DNA from: Paraburkholderia podalyriae
Lineage (GTDB): Bacteria > Pseudomonadota > Gammaproteobacteria > Burkholderiales > Burkholderiaceae
Direction: 5' to 3'
Assembly (NCBI RefSeq): GCF_014397785.1
Contig: NZ_VZQQ01000001.1
Location: 186,001 to 250,000 of the forward strand
DNA length: 64,000 nt
Positions 10,639 through 20,045 of this stretch are shown here, one piece after another (positions within the stretch are counted from its first letter, which is position 1; every line of letters begins with the position of its first letter). The notes beneath the pieces are model-generated. The model was not told the origin of the DNA and made no database searches. It worked only from the letters and a program-made list of their open reading frames with translations. The position numbers and the translations under genes were made by a program.

Positions 10639-12237
10639 TTAGCCTTTCAGCGTCTGCTCCAGGACGTGCAGTTCGTGATTCAGCTGCGCGTCCTTGCTGC
10701 GCTCATCGGCGATCTTGCGCACCGCGTGCAGCACCGTCGTGTGGTCGCGCCCGCCGAACAGCTCGCCGATTTCCGGCAGACTCTTCTGCGTCAGCTCCTT
10801 AGCCAGGTACATCGCGATCTGCCGCGGTCGCGCGATGTTCGCCGGACGCTTCTTCGAATACATGTCCGCGACCTTGATGCTGTAAAAGTCGGCGACCGTT
10901 TTCTGGATATTTTCCACCGAGATCTGCCGGTTCTGCACCGTCAGCAAGTCTTTCAGCGCTTCCTTGGTCAGTTCGATCGTGATTTCGCGGCCGTGGAACC
11001 TCGAGTACGCAAGGATCTTGCGCAGCGCGCCTTCGAGCTCGCGCACGTTCGAGCGCAGGTGCTTCGCGACGAAGAACGCGACGTCTTCGTTCAGACTCAC
11101 GAACTCCGATTGCGCCTTGCGCATCAGAATCGCGACGCGCATTTCGAGTTCGGGCGGTTCGATGGCCACGGTCAGGCCAGAATCGAAGCGCGAGATCAGG
11201 CGATCGTCGATACCCGAGATTTCCTTCGGATACGTGTCGCTCGTGATGATGACCTGCGCCTTGTTCGCGACCAGCGCCTCGAACGCGTAGAAGAATTCCT
11301 CTTGCGTGCGCGACTTGCCCGAAAAGAACTGAATATCGTCGATCAGCAGCAGGTCGAGCGAGTGGTAGTAGCGCTTGAAGTCGTCGAATGCCTTGCGCTG
11401 GTATGCCTTCACGACGTCGGACACATACTGTTCAGCGTGGATGTAGCGAATCCGCGCACCGGGTTTGTCCATCAGCAACTGATTGCCGATCGCGTGGATC
11501 AGGTGCGTCTTGCCGAGGCCCACGCCGCCGTACAGGAACAGCGGGTTATACGAGATGCCGGGGTTGTCGGCCACCTGGATCGCCGCAGCGCGCGCAAGCT
11601 GATTCGCCTTACCGGTGACGAAGTTGTCGAAGGTCAGCACGGGGTTCAGCTTCGAACGCTCATACATCGAGTCGCTCTCGCTACTCGCCGCGGCACCCGC
11701 GCCTTGGCCCGGACGCCAAGTGCGGCGCCCGGCGGCGGCTTCGTTCGCGTCGAGGCTCGGCAGATCGAGGTCGGCTGCGTCTTCGGCGGTGCTGCGCGAG
11801 TTCGCGTTTTGCGCGGCGAGCGCCGCTGCTGCAGCTGCGGGATTCGGGCGTGCGGCATGCGCGGCCTGCACGGCGCCGACAGCCGCATCCACAGCTGCGA
11901 CGCCACCGGCATGGCCGCCCTGCGGCGCCGCCGAAGCCGGGCGTGCGAACGACGGAGTCGGCGCGCCCGCCGCCGGGCCGCGCATGCCAACCTTCGGATC
12001 CAGTACGAATTGCACGTCCACTGGCGTGTGCCAGAAATCGCGGGCCATATCCGCGATGCGGCCAGAGAACTGGCTCTTGACCCAGTCGAGCTTGAATCGG
12101 TTCGGCGCGGCAATGCTCAACGTGTTCGCATCGGCGTCGAAGGCGACCGGGGCCAAGGGTTTGATCCACGTCACGTACTGCTGGGGCGTGAGCTCACGCT
12201 CCAGCAATGCGGAACAGTGTTGCCAGAATTCGTTCAT
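10639..12237 (-). CDS. dnaA: Chromosomal replication initiator protein DnaA
   Basis: The 532-residue product binds DnaA boxes and opens the origin. Domain I starts at [26 protein letters not shown] long Ala/Gly-rich domain II linker runs from about residue 90 to 190. The AAA+ domain carries [10 protein letters not shown] (Walker A) and LLLIDDIQF (Walker B), and domain IV has the signature [16 protein letters not shown]. The frame is open 60 codons upstream of 12237, but DnaA homology starts at that ATG. The linker makes it longer than the E. coli protein (467 aa), as in other Burkholderiaceae. It is divergent from rpmH, with a DnaA box upstream suggesting autoregulation. Confidence 0.98.
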   Translation of the reverse strand: MNEFWQHCSALLERELTPQQYVTWIKPLAPVAFDADANTLSIAAPNRFKLDWVKSQFSGRIADMARDFWHTPVDVQFVLDPKVGMRGPAAGAPTPSFARPASAAPQGGHAGGVAAVDAAVGAVQAAHAARPNPAAAAAALAAQNANSRSTAEDAADLDLPSLDANEAAAGRRTWRPGQGAGAAASSESDSMYERSKLNPVLTFDNFVTGKANQLARAAAIQVADNPGISYNPLFLYGGVGLGKTHLIHAIGNQLLMDKPGARIRYIHAEQYVSDVVKAYQRKAFDDFKRYYHSLDLLLIDDIQFFSGKSRTQEEFFYAFEALVANKAQVIITSDTYPKEISGIDDRLISRFDSGLTVAIEPPELEMRVAILMRKAQSEFVSLNEDVAFFVAKHLRSNVRELEGALRKILAYSRFHGREITIELTKEALKDLLTVQNRQISVENIQKTVADFYSIKVADMYSKKRPANIARPRQIAMYLAKELTQKSLPEIGELFGGRDHTTVLHAVRKIADERSKDAQLNHELHVLEQTLKG

Positions 12238-12435
12238 CAAGTTGCTATCGTTATGGTGTGCACGGCGGTCGCCGCTGCCCCTATCGCGCACGCGCAACAA
12301 GGCCCTGAGCAGCCAGGCGTAACGGCCCCAGGCGCTTGTGCCACAAGGGTCTGCGGGACAAACGTGCCGGAGCGACGTGCAACATTTTTGGGAAGTAAGG
12401 CGAGATTCTAACGCCAAAACGGACCCGCAAGTGAG

Positions 12436-12444
12436 TTATCCACA
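12436..12444 (+). promoter_or_regulatory. Perfect DnaA box upstream of dnaA
   Basis: TTATCCACA matches the consensus exactly and lies about 200 bp upstream of the dnaA start codon. A site here fits autoregulation of dnaA. Confidence 0.75.
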
Positions 12445-12499
12445 GGGACGGATCAGCTGCTTCGGCAAGCACCAATTACGCGGGAAGATGGCTAAACTA

Positions 12500-12528
12500 T
12501 TGACGGCCAACGGAAAACCGGTTTAAAT
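12500..12528 (+). promoter_or_regulatory. Predicted sigma70 promoter of rpmH-rnpA
   Basis: TTGACG (12500-12505), a 17-bp spacer and TTAAAT (12523-12528) stand about 90 bp upstream of rpmH. Confidence 0.65.
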
Positions 12529-12620
12529 AGCGGGTTCCGCGAAAACCAATTTCAGCAAACCACCGGCCATTGCGCTTTCAGCGATGATCGCGCGGTTTTT
12601 TTCGATCGAGTGAGAGCAAC

Positions 12621-12755
12621 ATGAAACGTACCTATCAACCTTCCGTTACCCGTCGCAAGCGCACCCACGGCTTCCGCGTTCGCATGAAGACCGCTGGCGG
12701 CCGCAAGGTCATCAACGCACGTCGCGCGAAGGGCCGCAAGCGCCTCGCGATCTAA
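12621..12755 (+). CDS. rpmH: 50S ribosomal protein L34
   Basis: The 44-residue product is highly basic and matches L34 throughout ([18 protein letters not shown] at the start, [11 protein letters not shown] at the end). It is too short for usual ORF cut-offs. It has a ribosome-binding site (GAGAG) just upstream. It is the first gene of rpmH-rnpA-yidD-yidC. Confidence 0.99.
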
Positions 12756-12774
12756 GGCAAGCGGATTGCGCGCT

Positions 12775-13254
12775 GTGACTGAAGCCCGCAGCGAAGCGGG
12801 AGCAGCCGGGGCGCAGCAACCGGGCTCGGTTCCGTTGCGAGCGCAAGCCGCCTTCCCCAAAGCCGCAAGGCTGCTAAAAACGGATGAGTTTTCATCCGTT
12901 TTTCGTTTGCGGCCATGGCGCCGTACCGCGCATTTCGTCATGTACGGCAGGCCCACCGGCAACGAGGCGCGTCTTGGTCTCGTGATCGGTAAGAAGTATG
13001 CGTCGCGCGCGGCCACGCGGAATCTGGTGCGCCGCATCGCACGCGAAGCTTTCCGGCTGCGTCGTGCAGAATTCGGCGGTTGGGATGTGCTGCTGCGTCT
13101 ACATACGCGTTTCGACAAAAAGACTTTGCCGAGCGCGTCGTCGTCGCCATTGAAGGCGTTGTGCCGCAGCGAAATCGAAGCGTTGCTCGACAAGGCAGCG
13201 CGCGAAATTACTCGTCGTCAGGCGCCGCCCGCGGAGGCGCCCAGGACGGAATGA
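12775..13254 (+). CDS. rnpA: Ribonuclease P protein component
   Basis: The product, about 159 residues from GTG 12775, is the protein subunit of RNase P, which matures the 5' ends of tRNAs. The conserved basic signature is present ([16 protein letters not shown]), as is the upstream [10 protein letters not shown] and [17 protein letters not shown]. The start is uncertain: TTG 12766, GTG 12775 and TTG 12835 are all possible, and homology strictly begins near [13 protein letters not shown]. It follows rpmH by only about 20 bp and nearly touches yidD. Confidence 0.95.
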   Translation: MTEARSEAGAAGAQQPGSVPLRAQAAFPKAARLLKTDEFSSVFRLRPWRRTAHFVMYGRPTGNEARLGLVIGKKYASRAATRNLVRRIAREAFRLRRAEFGGWDVLLRLHTRFDKKTLPSASSSPLKALCRSEIEALLDKAAREITRRQAPPAEAPRTE

Positions 13255-13366
13255 CGCAGTGACCGCCCGCACCTCCGTCGCCGCCACTGACGTGGCGCCG
13301 GCAGCTTCAGGGCGCGGGCGTCGCCCGGTACTCAACGTTGCGCGGCGCCATCCGGCCGCACCTGCC

Positions 13367-13597
13367 ATGCAAACGGTACTCATCGCTTTATTGCGCTTTT
13401 ACAAGCTTGCCGTCAGCCCCATGCTCGGCAACCGGTGCCGTTTTTACCCTTCCTGCTCTGATTACGCGCGCGAGGCAATCCAGTATCATGGCGCCGCGCG
13501 CGGGACTTATCTCGCCGTGAGGCGTGTTTGCCGCTGCCATCCGTTTTCCGCGGGCGGTATCGATCTCGTCCCGCCACCCACTTCTGAAAAGCGCTGA
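13367..13597 (+). CDS. yidD: Membrane protein insertion efficiency factor YidD
   Basis: The 76-residue product has the YidD core: an amphipathic N-terminus ([20 protein letters not shown]), the cysteine motif [15 protein letters not shown] and a C-terminal [15 protein letters not shown]. It assists YidC in inserting inner-membrane proteins. The frame is open from a GTG at 13259, immediately after rnpA, but the extra 36 residues are low-complexity and the ATG at 13367 matches the family start. It lies 30 bp upstream of yidC. Confidence 0.95.
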   Translation: MQTVLIALLRFYKLAVSPMLGNRCRFYPSCSDYAREAIQYHGAARGTYLAVRRVCRCHPFSAGGIDLVPPPTSEKR

Positions 13598-13627
13598 CGC
13601 GCCGCTCCATCGACACTGAGACAACGC

Positions 13628-15286
13628 ATGGATATCAAACGCACCGTCCTATGGGTCATCTTTTTCATGTCAGCTGTCATGCTGTTCGACAACTGGCAAC
13701 GCGACCACGGACGCCCGTCGATGTTCTTCCCGAGCACGACGCCGACCCAGACCGCCGGCAGCGCCGCGCCGGGCACCACGACGCCGGGCACCCAGCCGGC
13801 CGATCTGCCGGCCACCAACGCCACCGCGCCCGGCAACGCGCCGGCGGCCGAGCAATCGCAACTCGTGAAGTTCGGCACCGACGTCTATAGCGGCGAAATC
13901 GACACCCGCGGCGGCACCTTGTCGCGCCTATCGCTCGTCAAGCAGGGCGACGGCAAGCAGCCGGATCTCGTTATCACTCTGTTCGACAAAACGAAAAATC
14001 ACACGTATCTGGCGCGCACCGGCCTGCTAGGTGGCGATTTCCCGAATCACAACGACGTATTCACGCTGATGCCGAATCAGCCGACCGAACTGGCTAATGG
14101 TCAGAACTCGTTCCAGATGAGCTTCGAGTCGCCGGAAAAAGGCGGCCTCAGGGTCATCAAGACTTATACGTTCACGCGCGGCAGCTACGTGATCGGCGTC
14201 GAGACGAAGGTCCAGAACGTCGGCACCACGCCGGTGACGCCGCAGGTCTATATGGAGCTCGTGCGCGACGACCAGCCAGTCGAAACGCCGCGCTTCTCGC
14301 ACACGTTCATCGGACCGGCTGTCTACACGAACGAGCATCACTTCCAGAAGATGACGTTCGGCGATCTCGACAAGAACAAGGAGAACTTCGCAACGTCGGC
14401 CGACAACGGCTGGGTCGCGATGGTCCAGCACTACTTCGCGTCGGCCTGGATTCCGCAGGAGGGCGCAAAGCGTGACTTCTACGCCGAGAAGATCGATCCG
14501 TCGCTGTATCGCGTCGGCATCAAGCAGGCGATGCCGACCATCCAGCCGGGTCAGACCATCAGCGTGAACGCGCGTCTGTTCGCCGGTCCGGAAGAAGAGA
14601 AGATGCTCGCAGGCATCGCGCCGGGCCTCGATCTGGTGAAGGACTACGGCTGGGTCACGATCATCGCGAAGCCGCTGTTCTGGCTGCTGTCGAAGATCCA
14701 CAGTTATGTCGGCAACTGGGGCTGGTCGATCGTGCTGCTCACGGTGCTGATCAAGGCGGTGTTCTTCCCGCTGTCGGCCGCGAGCTACAAATCGATGGCG
14801 CGCATGAAGGCGATCACGCCGCGCATGCAGGCGTTACGCGAGCGCTTCAAGGGCGATCCGCAGAAGATGAATGCGGCGCTGATGGAGCTGTACAAGACCG
14901 AGAAGGTCAATCCGTTCGGCGGCTGTCTGCCGGTCGTGATCCAGATTCCGGTGTTCATCTCGCTGTACTGGGTGCTGCTGTCATCGGTGGAAATGCGCGG
15001 TGCGCCGTGGATTCTGTGGATTCAGGATCTGTCGCAGCAGGACCCGTATTTCATCCTGCCGGTCCTGATGGCCGTGTCGATGTTCCTGCAGACCCGCTTG
15101 AACCCGACGCCGCCAGATCCGGTTCAGGCAAAGATGATGATGTTCATGCCGATCGCGTTCTCGGTCATGTTCTTCTTCTTCCCGGCGGGTCTCGTGCTGT
15201 ACTACGTCGTGAACAACGTGCTGTCGATCGCACAGCAGTACTACATCACGCGGATGATGGGCAGCTCGAAGGCGAAGCCGGCCTGA
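13628..15286 (+). CDS. yidC: Membrane protein insertase YidC
   Basis: The 552-residue product inserts and folds inner-membrane proteins, alone or with SecYEG. It has an N-terminal anchor helix ([15 protein letters not shown]), a Thr/Pro-rich linker and a large periplasmic beta-domain (about residues 80-340). The C-terminal core has five helices ([57 protein letters not shown]). Length and architecture are those of Gram-negative YidC. It is the last gene before a strong terminator. Confidence 0.99.
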   Translation: MDIKRTVLWVIFFMSAVMLFDNWQRDHGRPSMFFPSTTPTQTAGSAAPGTTTPGTQPADLPATNATAPGNAPAAEQSQLVKFGTDVYSGEIDTRGGTLSRLSLVKQGDGKQPDLVITLFDKTKNHTYLARTGLLGGDFPNHNDVFTLMPNQPTELANGQNSFQMSFESPEKGGLRVIKTYTFTRGSYVIGVETKVQNVGTTPVTPQVYMELVRDDQPVETPRFSHTFIGPAVYTNEHHFQKMTFGDLDKNKENFATSADNGWVAMVQHYFASAWIPQEGAKRDFYAEKIDPSLYRVGIKQAMPTIQPGQTISVNARLFAGPEEEKMLAGIAPGLDLVKDYGWVTIIAKPLFWLLSKIHSYVGNWGWSIVLLTVLIKAVFFPLSAASYKSMARMKAITPRMQALRERFKGDPQKMNAALMELYKTEKVNPFGGCLPVVIQIPVFISLYWVLLSSVEMRGAPWILWIQDLSQQDPYFILPVLMAVSMFLQTRLNPTPPDPVQAKMMMFMPIAFSVMFFFFPAGLVLYYVVNNVLSIAQQYYITRMMGSSKAKPA

Positions 15287-15343
15287 TGTTCTGCTCAGCG
15301 GCGGCCCGCATGGCCGCCGCGACGCAAGCCGAAAAACGAAAAG

Positions 15344-15373
15344 CCGCCCGGTGCGAACCGGGCGGTTTTTTTA
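15344..15373 (+). terminator. Rho-independent terminator after yidC
   Basis: A perfect 9-bp stem CCGCCCGGT / ACCGGGCGG with loop GCGA is followed by eight T residues, about 60 bp after the yidC stop. Confidence 0.93.
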
Positions 15374-15423
15374 TGGCAGTTGAACAAAATGCGGCAGGCG
15401 GCCGCATGCTCATTATTCGTCGC

Positions 15424-15831
15424 TCACTCGTCGTCGGAATCTTCGCCGTAGAAGCGCACGATCATTTCCTCGACCAGATTTCGGTCCTTCGGCGTCAACG
15501 ATGCGATCTTGGAGGCGAGCTCGATCGTTTCGGGAGTCGGCGGATATTTTTCCCCGCGAGCCATCGGTCTCGCGCTAGTGCCGGGCGGCGGTCCGTAATG
15601 GAGCCAATGCTCGTTGACGTTCAGCCATTCGGCGAGCGTGCGCAACTTATCCGGCTTTGGAATCGTCGTACCCGTCAGCCATTTGTGCGCGGTCTGCGGT
15701 GTCACGGAACGCTCGCCGTGATAGCGAAGATTGAACTGCTCGGCGAGTTTGGTCCCGCCGCGAATTTTCAGCGGCTCGAGCAGATCCTTCAGTCTCTTCG
15801 CGAAGGCGGCTTTTTCTTTGTCGGTCGGCAT
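15424..15831 (-). CDS. Small helix-turn-helix regulator (Cro/CI-like)
   Basis: The 135-residue product has a lambda-repressor-like HTH in its first half (LAEQFNLRYHGERSVTPQTAHKWLTG), followed by a conserved WLNVNEHWLHYG segment and an acidic C-terminal helix. There is no peptidase (LexA-like) domain, so it is not a classical prophage repressor. It sits between yidC and mnmE on the opposite strand. A perfect inverted repeat about 190 bp upstream (16017-16054) could be an operator for it or for mnmE. Its target is unknown. Confidence 0.85.
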   Translation of the reverse strand: MPTDKEKAAFAKRLKDLLEPLKIRGGTKLAEQFNLRYHGERSVTPQTAHKWLTGTTIPKPDKLRTLAEWLNVNEHWLHYGPPPGTSARPMARGEKYPPTPETIELASKIASLTPKDRNLVEEMIVRFYGEDSDDE

Positions 15832-16205
15832 GGGCCAGATTGTGCAATTCAGCGTTCAACCAGTTGACAACCGACCAAGTTTAGTTTTCCCCTATTTGAG
15901 ATAGTTTTAGCTTGCAGCGCACGCCCCGTAATGCGTTGCACGAAATCGATTTTTTCATCTTTCTATTACCTGGCTTGCCTTTTCCGGAATTGCAGGACCA
16001 GCCGAATCTTAATTATTCTTAAGTAACGCAGTAATGATCCTAGCTTACTTAAGATAAATCTGAACTACGCAGCCAATAGAACGAAAGCGCGCCTTCTTCG
16101 CGCCTTTGCCGCGAGCCCTTCCGTCCGAGGCGCGCGCGTTACAATGCCTCGCGCCGACTCGAACGACGCGGCCCGCCCTCCCCTCGTGTTTTCGCCCGAC
16201 TTCCC
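15832..16205. other. AT-rich divergent region between the HTH gene and mnmE
   Basis: This 374-bp gap is noticeably more AT-rich than its surroundings. It holds the 10-bp inverted repeat at 16017-16054 and must supply promoters for both divergent genes. No small gene is seen. Confidence 0.5.
16017..16054. promoter_or_regulatory. Perfect 10-bp inverted repeat, possible operator
   Basis: TCTTAAGTAA (16017-16026) and TTACTTAAGA (16045-16054) are exact reverse complements separated by 18 bp (28 bp centre to centre). Each arm contains the palindrome CTTAAG. There is no T-run, so it is not a terminator. Confidence 0.6.
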
Positions 16206-17600
16206 ATGCTCACGACCGACTCCGATCCCATCGTTGCCATTGCTACCGCGCCCGGCCGCGGAGGCATCGGCGTCGTGCGGATTTCGTTCGGCCGCGCTGG
16301 CGCGGCGGCCGCCCAGCCGTTGATGCACGCGCTCACCGGCCAGACGCTCGCCGCGCGCCACGCGAGCTACGTGCCGTTTCTCGACGCGAGCGGCAATCCG
16401 CTCGACCGCGGCATCGCGCTGTACTTTCCGGCGCCGCATTCGTACACCGGCGAGCACGTGCTGGAACTGCAAGGCCACGGCGGGCCGGTCGTGTTGCAGT
16501 TGGTCCTGCAGCGCTGCGTCGACGCCGGCCGCGCGTTCGGTCTGCGGCTCGCCGAGCCCGGCGAATTCACACGTCGCGCGTTTCTGAACGACAAGCTCGA
16601 TCTTGCGCAGGCCGAAGCCGTCGCCGATCTGATCGAGGCGAGCACCGAGGCCGCCGCGCGTTCGGCCGGCCGCTCGCTCGACGGCGCGTTCTCGCGCGAC
16701 ATCCACGCACTAGTCGAAGAAGTGATTACGCTGCGGATGCTGGTCGAAGCGACGCTCGACTTCCCCGAAGAGGAAATCGACTTTCTCGAAGCTGCCGACG
16801 CGGGCGGCAAGCTCGCGCGCATACGCGAGCGTCTCGCGCACGTGCTGAGCGAGGCGCGCCAAGGTGCGCTGCTGCGCGAGGGTTTGTCGGTCGTGCTGGC
16901 GGGGCAGCCGAACGTCGGCAAGTCTTCGCTGCTGAACGCGCTCGCCGGTGCCGAACTCGCGATCGTCACGCCGATCGCCGGCACGACGCGCGACAAGGTC
17001 GCGCAGACGATCCAGATCGAAGGCATCCCGCTGCACGTGATCGACACCGCCGGCTTGCGCGAGACCGAGGACGAGGTCGAGAAGATCGGCATCGAGCGCA
17101 CGTGGGGCGAGATCGAACGGGCGGACGTGGTGCTGCATCTGCTCGACGCGCGCACCGGCATGACGGCCGACGACGAGACGATCGCCGGACGCTTTCCGCG
17201 CGGCGTGCCGATCGTGCGCGTGCTGAACAAAACGGACTTGACCGGGCTCGCGCCGGCGACGCAGGCACTCGACGCCGATCTCGAGCTCAGCGAGGTGTGG
17301 CTGTCGGCGAAGAAAGGCGAAGGCGTCGCATTGCTCCGCGGCGAACTGCTACGCATCGCCGGTTGGCAGGCGGGCGCGGAAAGCGTCTATCTCGCGCGCG
17401 AGCGGCATCTGATTGCATTGCGCGCGGCCGACGAGCATCTGGCGAGCGCCGCCGCGCATGCGGAGCAGAACGCGCAGGCGCTCGATCTGTTCGCCGAGGA
17501 ATTGCGGCTCGCGCAGGGTCAGTTGAACTCGATCACCGGTGAGTTCAGTTCGGACGATCTGCTCGGAGTGATTTTCAGCCGATTCTGCATCGGCAAGTAA
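16206..17600 (+). CDS. mnmE: tRNA modification GTPase MnmE
   Basis: The 464-residue product works with MnmG to install the 5-carboxymethylaminomethyl (or aminomethyl) group on U34 of certain tRNAs. The N-terminal folate-binding domain starts [19 protein letters not shown]. The G domain lies at about residues 220-380 with [14 protein letters not shown], the GTTRD switch, [10 protein letters not shown] and NKTD. The C-terminus is the zinc/active-site motif FCIGK. mnmE is a normal neighbour of yidC in many proteobacteria. Confidence 0.99.
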   Translation: MLTTDSDPIVAIATAPGRGGIGVVRISFGRAGAAAAQPLMHALTGQTLAARHASYVPFLDASGNPLDRGIALYFPAPHSYTGEHVLELQGHGGPVVLQLVLQRCVDAGRAFGLRLAEPGEFTRRAFLNDKLDLAQAEAVADLIEASTEAAARSAGRSLDGAFSRDIHALVEEVITLRMLVEATLDFPEEEIDFLEAADAGGKLARIRERLAHVLSEARQGALLREGLSVVLAGQPNVGKSSLLNALAGAELAIVTPIAGTTRDKVAQTIQIEGIPLHVIDTAGLRETEDEVEKIGIERTWGEIERADVVLHLLDARTGMTADDETIAGRFPRGVPIVRVLNKTDLTGLAPATQALDADLELSEVWLSAKKGEGVALLRGELLRIAGWQAGAESVYLARERHLIALRAADEHLASAAAHAEQNAQALDLFAEELRLAQGQLNSITGEFSSDDLLGVIFSRFCIGK

Positions 17601-17715
17601 CGCCGGACTGGCGGATCCGTGCAACACGGCCGTCATACCAACCATCAAGGTCAAATAGGCACCGCTGCGGCGCAGGTGCAAATGACACTCCGTCGACCCA
17701 AAATCCACTGAATTA

Positions 17716-17726
17716 TTGGTACACAG
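17716..17726 (+). repeat. Left 11-bp direct repeat flanking the integrase gene
   Basis: TTGGTACACAG at 17716-17726 recurs in the same orientation at 19033-19043. The two copies lie outside the integrase gene on either side and could be remnants of attachment sites. Eleven bases is short, so chance is not excluded. Confidence 0.4.
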
Positions 17727-17785
17727 CTAACGCAAAGGTTTAAAATCGCCGCTGTCTGAGCCACCACGTACAGTGTCCTGAAAGC

Positions 17786-18976
17786 ATGCCCCGCCTCGCC
17801 ACCCCGCTCACCGAATCCGAGATCCGCGCGCTCGAACCGCGCGCGACCCGCTACTGTGTCGCCGACGGCAACGGCCTCGTGATCGAGGTCATGACGACCG
17901 GCACCAAGGTCTGGCGCTTCCGCTATACGTTGAACGGCAAGCGTCAGCCGCTCGCGACCATCGGCGATTACCGGATGATTTCACTGCGCGTCGCGCGCGC
18001 GAAAGCGCAGAAGTACGCAGCGCTCGTCGCGCAGGGCATCTCGCCGGTCGCGACCGCGCGGCGCGATCGCGGCGCCGAGAGCAAGGCCGACGTGCTGCGT
18101 GAAGCGGCCGACCTTTATCTCGCGACCGCACTGGCCGGCAAGTCGGACGAATATCGCCGCACCACGCGGCGCGCGCTCGACAAGGACGTGCTGCCCGCGA
18201 TCGGCAACAAGCCGATCGGCGCGGTGAGCGCCGACGACATCGTCGCGATTTGCGAGCGAATCAAAGGCCGCGGCTCGCCGAAAATGGCGCTGCACACACG
18301 CAACGTCGTGAAGCGCCTGTACGCCTACCTGATCGCGCGGCAGCTCGCGGTCGGCAACCCCGCGGAAGTCGTGCCGGCGCGCTCGATCGCGACCTTCGAC
18401 AGTCGCACCCGCGTGCTGTCCGGCGCCGAGATCGGCGTCATGTTGCACACGATCGACACGTCGAATATCCGCCGCCCGCTGAAACTCGCGCTGCATCTGC
18501 TGGTGCTGACGATGGCGCGCAAATCGGACCTCGTCGAATCGACATGGGCCGAGTTCGATCTCGACAACGCGCTATGGACGATTCCCGCCGCGCGCCTGAA
18601 CGCGCGCGAGGATCGCATCGTCTGCCTGCCGCGTCAGGCGGTTGCGCTGCTGCGCGAGCTGCAGCGCGCGCGCACCAGCGAGAGGTTCGTATTCCCGAGC
18701 ATCAGGGGCGACGATAGGCCGATCGCGAAGAGCACGCTGAACCAGGCGGTCAAGGCATTGGGGCTCGACGTGGAGCATTTCGTGCTGCATGACTTTCGGC
18801 GGACTGCGTCGACGCATCTGCGCGACATGGAGCGCCAATCAGGCGCGGGGGGCGACATCACGAAGCGCGAAGCAACTGGCGAAGCAGCGCGGGGACGTCG
18901 CATGCTTCAGAGTTGGGCGGACTTTGTCGATAGCCAGATGGAAGTCGCACGGCAGACGGCGAACGGGATCGCCTGA
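17786..18976 (+). CDS. Tyrosine-recombinase family integrase, catalytic residues missing
   Basis: The 396-residue product has the architecture of phage/island integrases: an N-terminal DUF4102-like domain (VADGNGLVIEVMTTGTKVWRFRY), a core-binding SAM-like domain at about 95-180 and a catalytic domain from about 210. The first Arg (MARKSDL) and the HxxR box (HDFRRTASTHL) are present. The usual Lys segment reads RLNARED, and after HDFRR there is no tyrosine at all up to the stop, although the family ending RRMLQSWADFVD is kept. Strand transfer should therefore be impossible. It may be a decayed or domesticated integrase. There is no cargo and no tRNA beside it. Confidence 0.85.
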   Translation: MPRLATPLTESEIRALEPRATRYCVADGNGLVIEVMTTGTKVWRFRYTLNGKRQPLATIGDYRMISLRVARAKAQKYAALVAQGISPVATARRDRGAESKADVLREAADLYLATALAGKSDEYRRTTRRALDKDVLPAIGNKPIGAVSADDIVAICERIKGRGSPKMALHTRNVVKRLYAYLIARQLAVGNPAEVVPARSIATFDSRTRVLSGAEIGVMLHTIDTSNIRRPLKLALHLLVLTMARKSDLVESTWAEFDLDNALWTIPAARLNAREDRIVCLPRQAVALLRELQRARTSERFVFPSIRGDDRPIAKSTLNQAVKALGLDVEHFVLHDFRRTASTHLRDMERQSGAGGDITKREATGEAARGRRMLQSWADFVDSQMEVARQTANGIA

Positions 18977-19032
18977 CGGCATTGTCATGGGTTTTGGCGC
19001 CATCCGACGTTTGCCGTCATGCCGGCAATGGG

Positions 19033-19043
19033 TTGGTACACAG
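19033..19043 (+). repeat. Right 11-bp direct repeat flanking the integrase gene
   Basis: This is the second copy of TTGGTACACAG, about 55 bp after the integrase stop codon. Confidence 0.4.
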
Positions 19044-19222
19044 GCCGATGCGGCCTTGCCACAAACCTAGGCAAATAAAGGTAATGTCATTAAGAAATCA
19101 GGTTTCCATTCCCGGCGCAAATGCGCCTTTTTCCGCTTCAATTGACCGTTTCACTTCGTCGTTCTTTCCCCGCTTCCATCGCCTACACTGACAGATGGAT
19201 GCAAGCCGAAACGGAGGTTCCG

Positions 19223-19384
19223 ATGTCTGAATCGATGCTCGCCTACCTGATGGGGCCCGCCGTCATGCTGGTGGTCGGCATTGCCATCTGGATGATGTCG
19301 CGTCACCGCGACGCATCCAGGCCGCCCAGGCTCGAGCGCTGGCTCGACACGCATTACGCGGAGTGGCTTCATCACAAGCATTAA
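19223..19384 (+). CDS. Small membrane protein, 53 aa
   Basis: The product has one hydrophobic segment near the N-terminus (MLAYLMGPAVMLVVGIAIWMM) and a basic, aromatic tail (RLERWLDTHYAEWLHHKH). The ATG at 19223 is preceded by GGAGG at the right distance, and a strong terminator follows, so it is likely expressed. The function is unknown. Longer frames upstream lack a ribosome-binding site. Confidence 0.75.
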   Translation: MSESMLAYLMGPAVMLVVGIAIWMMSRHRDASRPPRLERWLDTHYAEWLHHKH

Positions 19385-19401
19385 GCCGTGCCTCACATGC
19401 A

Positions 19402-19432
19402 AAAGGCCGTCGCATTGGGCGACGGCCTTTTT
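19402..19432 (+). terminator. Rho-independent terminator
   Basis: The perfect 12-bp stem AAAGGCCGTCGC / GCGACGGCCTTT with a 5-nt loop ends in a T-run. It follows the small membrane protein gene by about 17 bp. On the minus strand it also ends in Ts and could serve the gene from 19812. Confidence 0.92.
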
Positions 19433-19482
19433 GTCTGCGCGCTGTTAGTCCGAATCGTCCGCGCATCACAACCTTCACGCAG

Positions 19483-19812
19483 TCACCACTGGGGCTCGGA
19501 TTGCGGCTGTGCATACCCGTACTGTCCAGGCGGCGGTGCGCCGCACGCGACGTAGGCGCGCTGATACTGGTCGTAGCAATAGGCGGGCGGAGGTGTCGCA
19601 TAGGCCGGCGCGGGCTGATATGCGGGTTGCGCATAGACCGGCTGCGGATACGCGACCACCGGCGCTGGTGTCAACACCGAGCTGACCACTGCGCCCAGCA
19701 CCGCGCCACCGATCAGCGCGCCCACCACGTCACCGCCGTTTCCGTGCGCGGACGCCTGGCTCGCCACCGTCAGACTCCCAGCCATAACCAACGCCACTGC
19801 GATCTTTTTCAT
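19483..19812 (-). CDS. Small exported protein, Gly-zipper / Pro-Tyr-rich
   Basis: The 109-residue product starts with a clear signal peptide (MKKIAVALVMAGSLTVASQASA). A glycine-zipper-like stretch follows (GGDVVGALIGGAVLGAVVSSV), and the tail is rich in Pro, Tyr, Ala and Gln with two Cys. The start at 19812 has a good GGGAG site upstream. Such proteins are common in Burkholderiales envelopes and have no defined function. It is probably periplasmic or outer-membrane associated. Confidence 0.8.
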   Translation of the reverse strand: MKKIAVALVMAGSLTVASQASAHGNGGDVVGALIGGAVLGAVVSSVLTPAPVVAYPQPVYAQPAYQPAPAYATPPPAYCYDQYQRAYVACGAPPPGQYGYAQPQSEPQW

Positions 19813-20045
19813 ATTAAGCTCCCGCCGTTCAGGCATGGACGCATTGTCGCCGACGCGCGCGGAAATAGATGCTGCAGTTGGTAACCGGACATTAACTCTG
19901 TAACAGGTGCATAACGGCGCATGTGTCGCCCGTCACGACGCTGATCGAGGCCGCCCACGTCGGCCTGTATCGCGCGACACCCAATGGGAAGAATCAGGTG
20001 GCGGTCAGCGGCTGAGTCGGGAGCCGCCCTTCCCCGCGTTCTGTT

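Larger units (their letters stand above)
12238..12620. other. dnaA-rpmH divergent regulatory region
   Basis: This 383-bp gap separates divergent dnaA and rpmH, the classical bacterial origin-associated junction. It contains one perfect DnaA box at 12436-12444 and a sigma70-like promoter for rpmH at 12500-12528. I see only one perfect box, so by itself it does not look like a complete origin. Confidence 0.6.
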
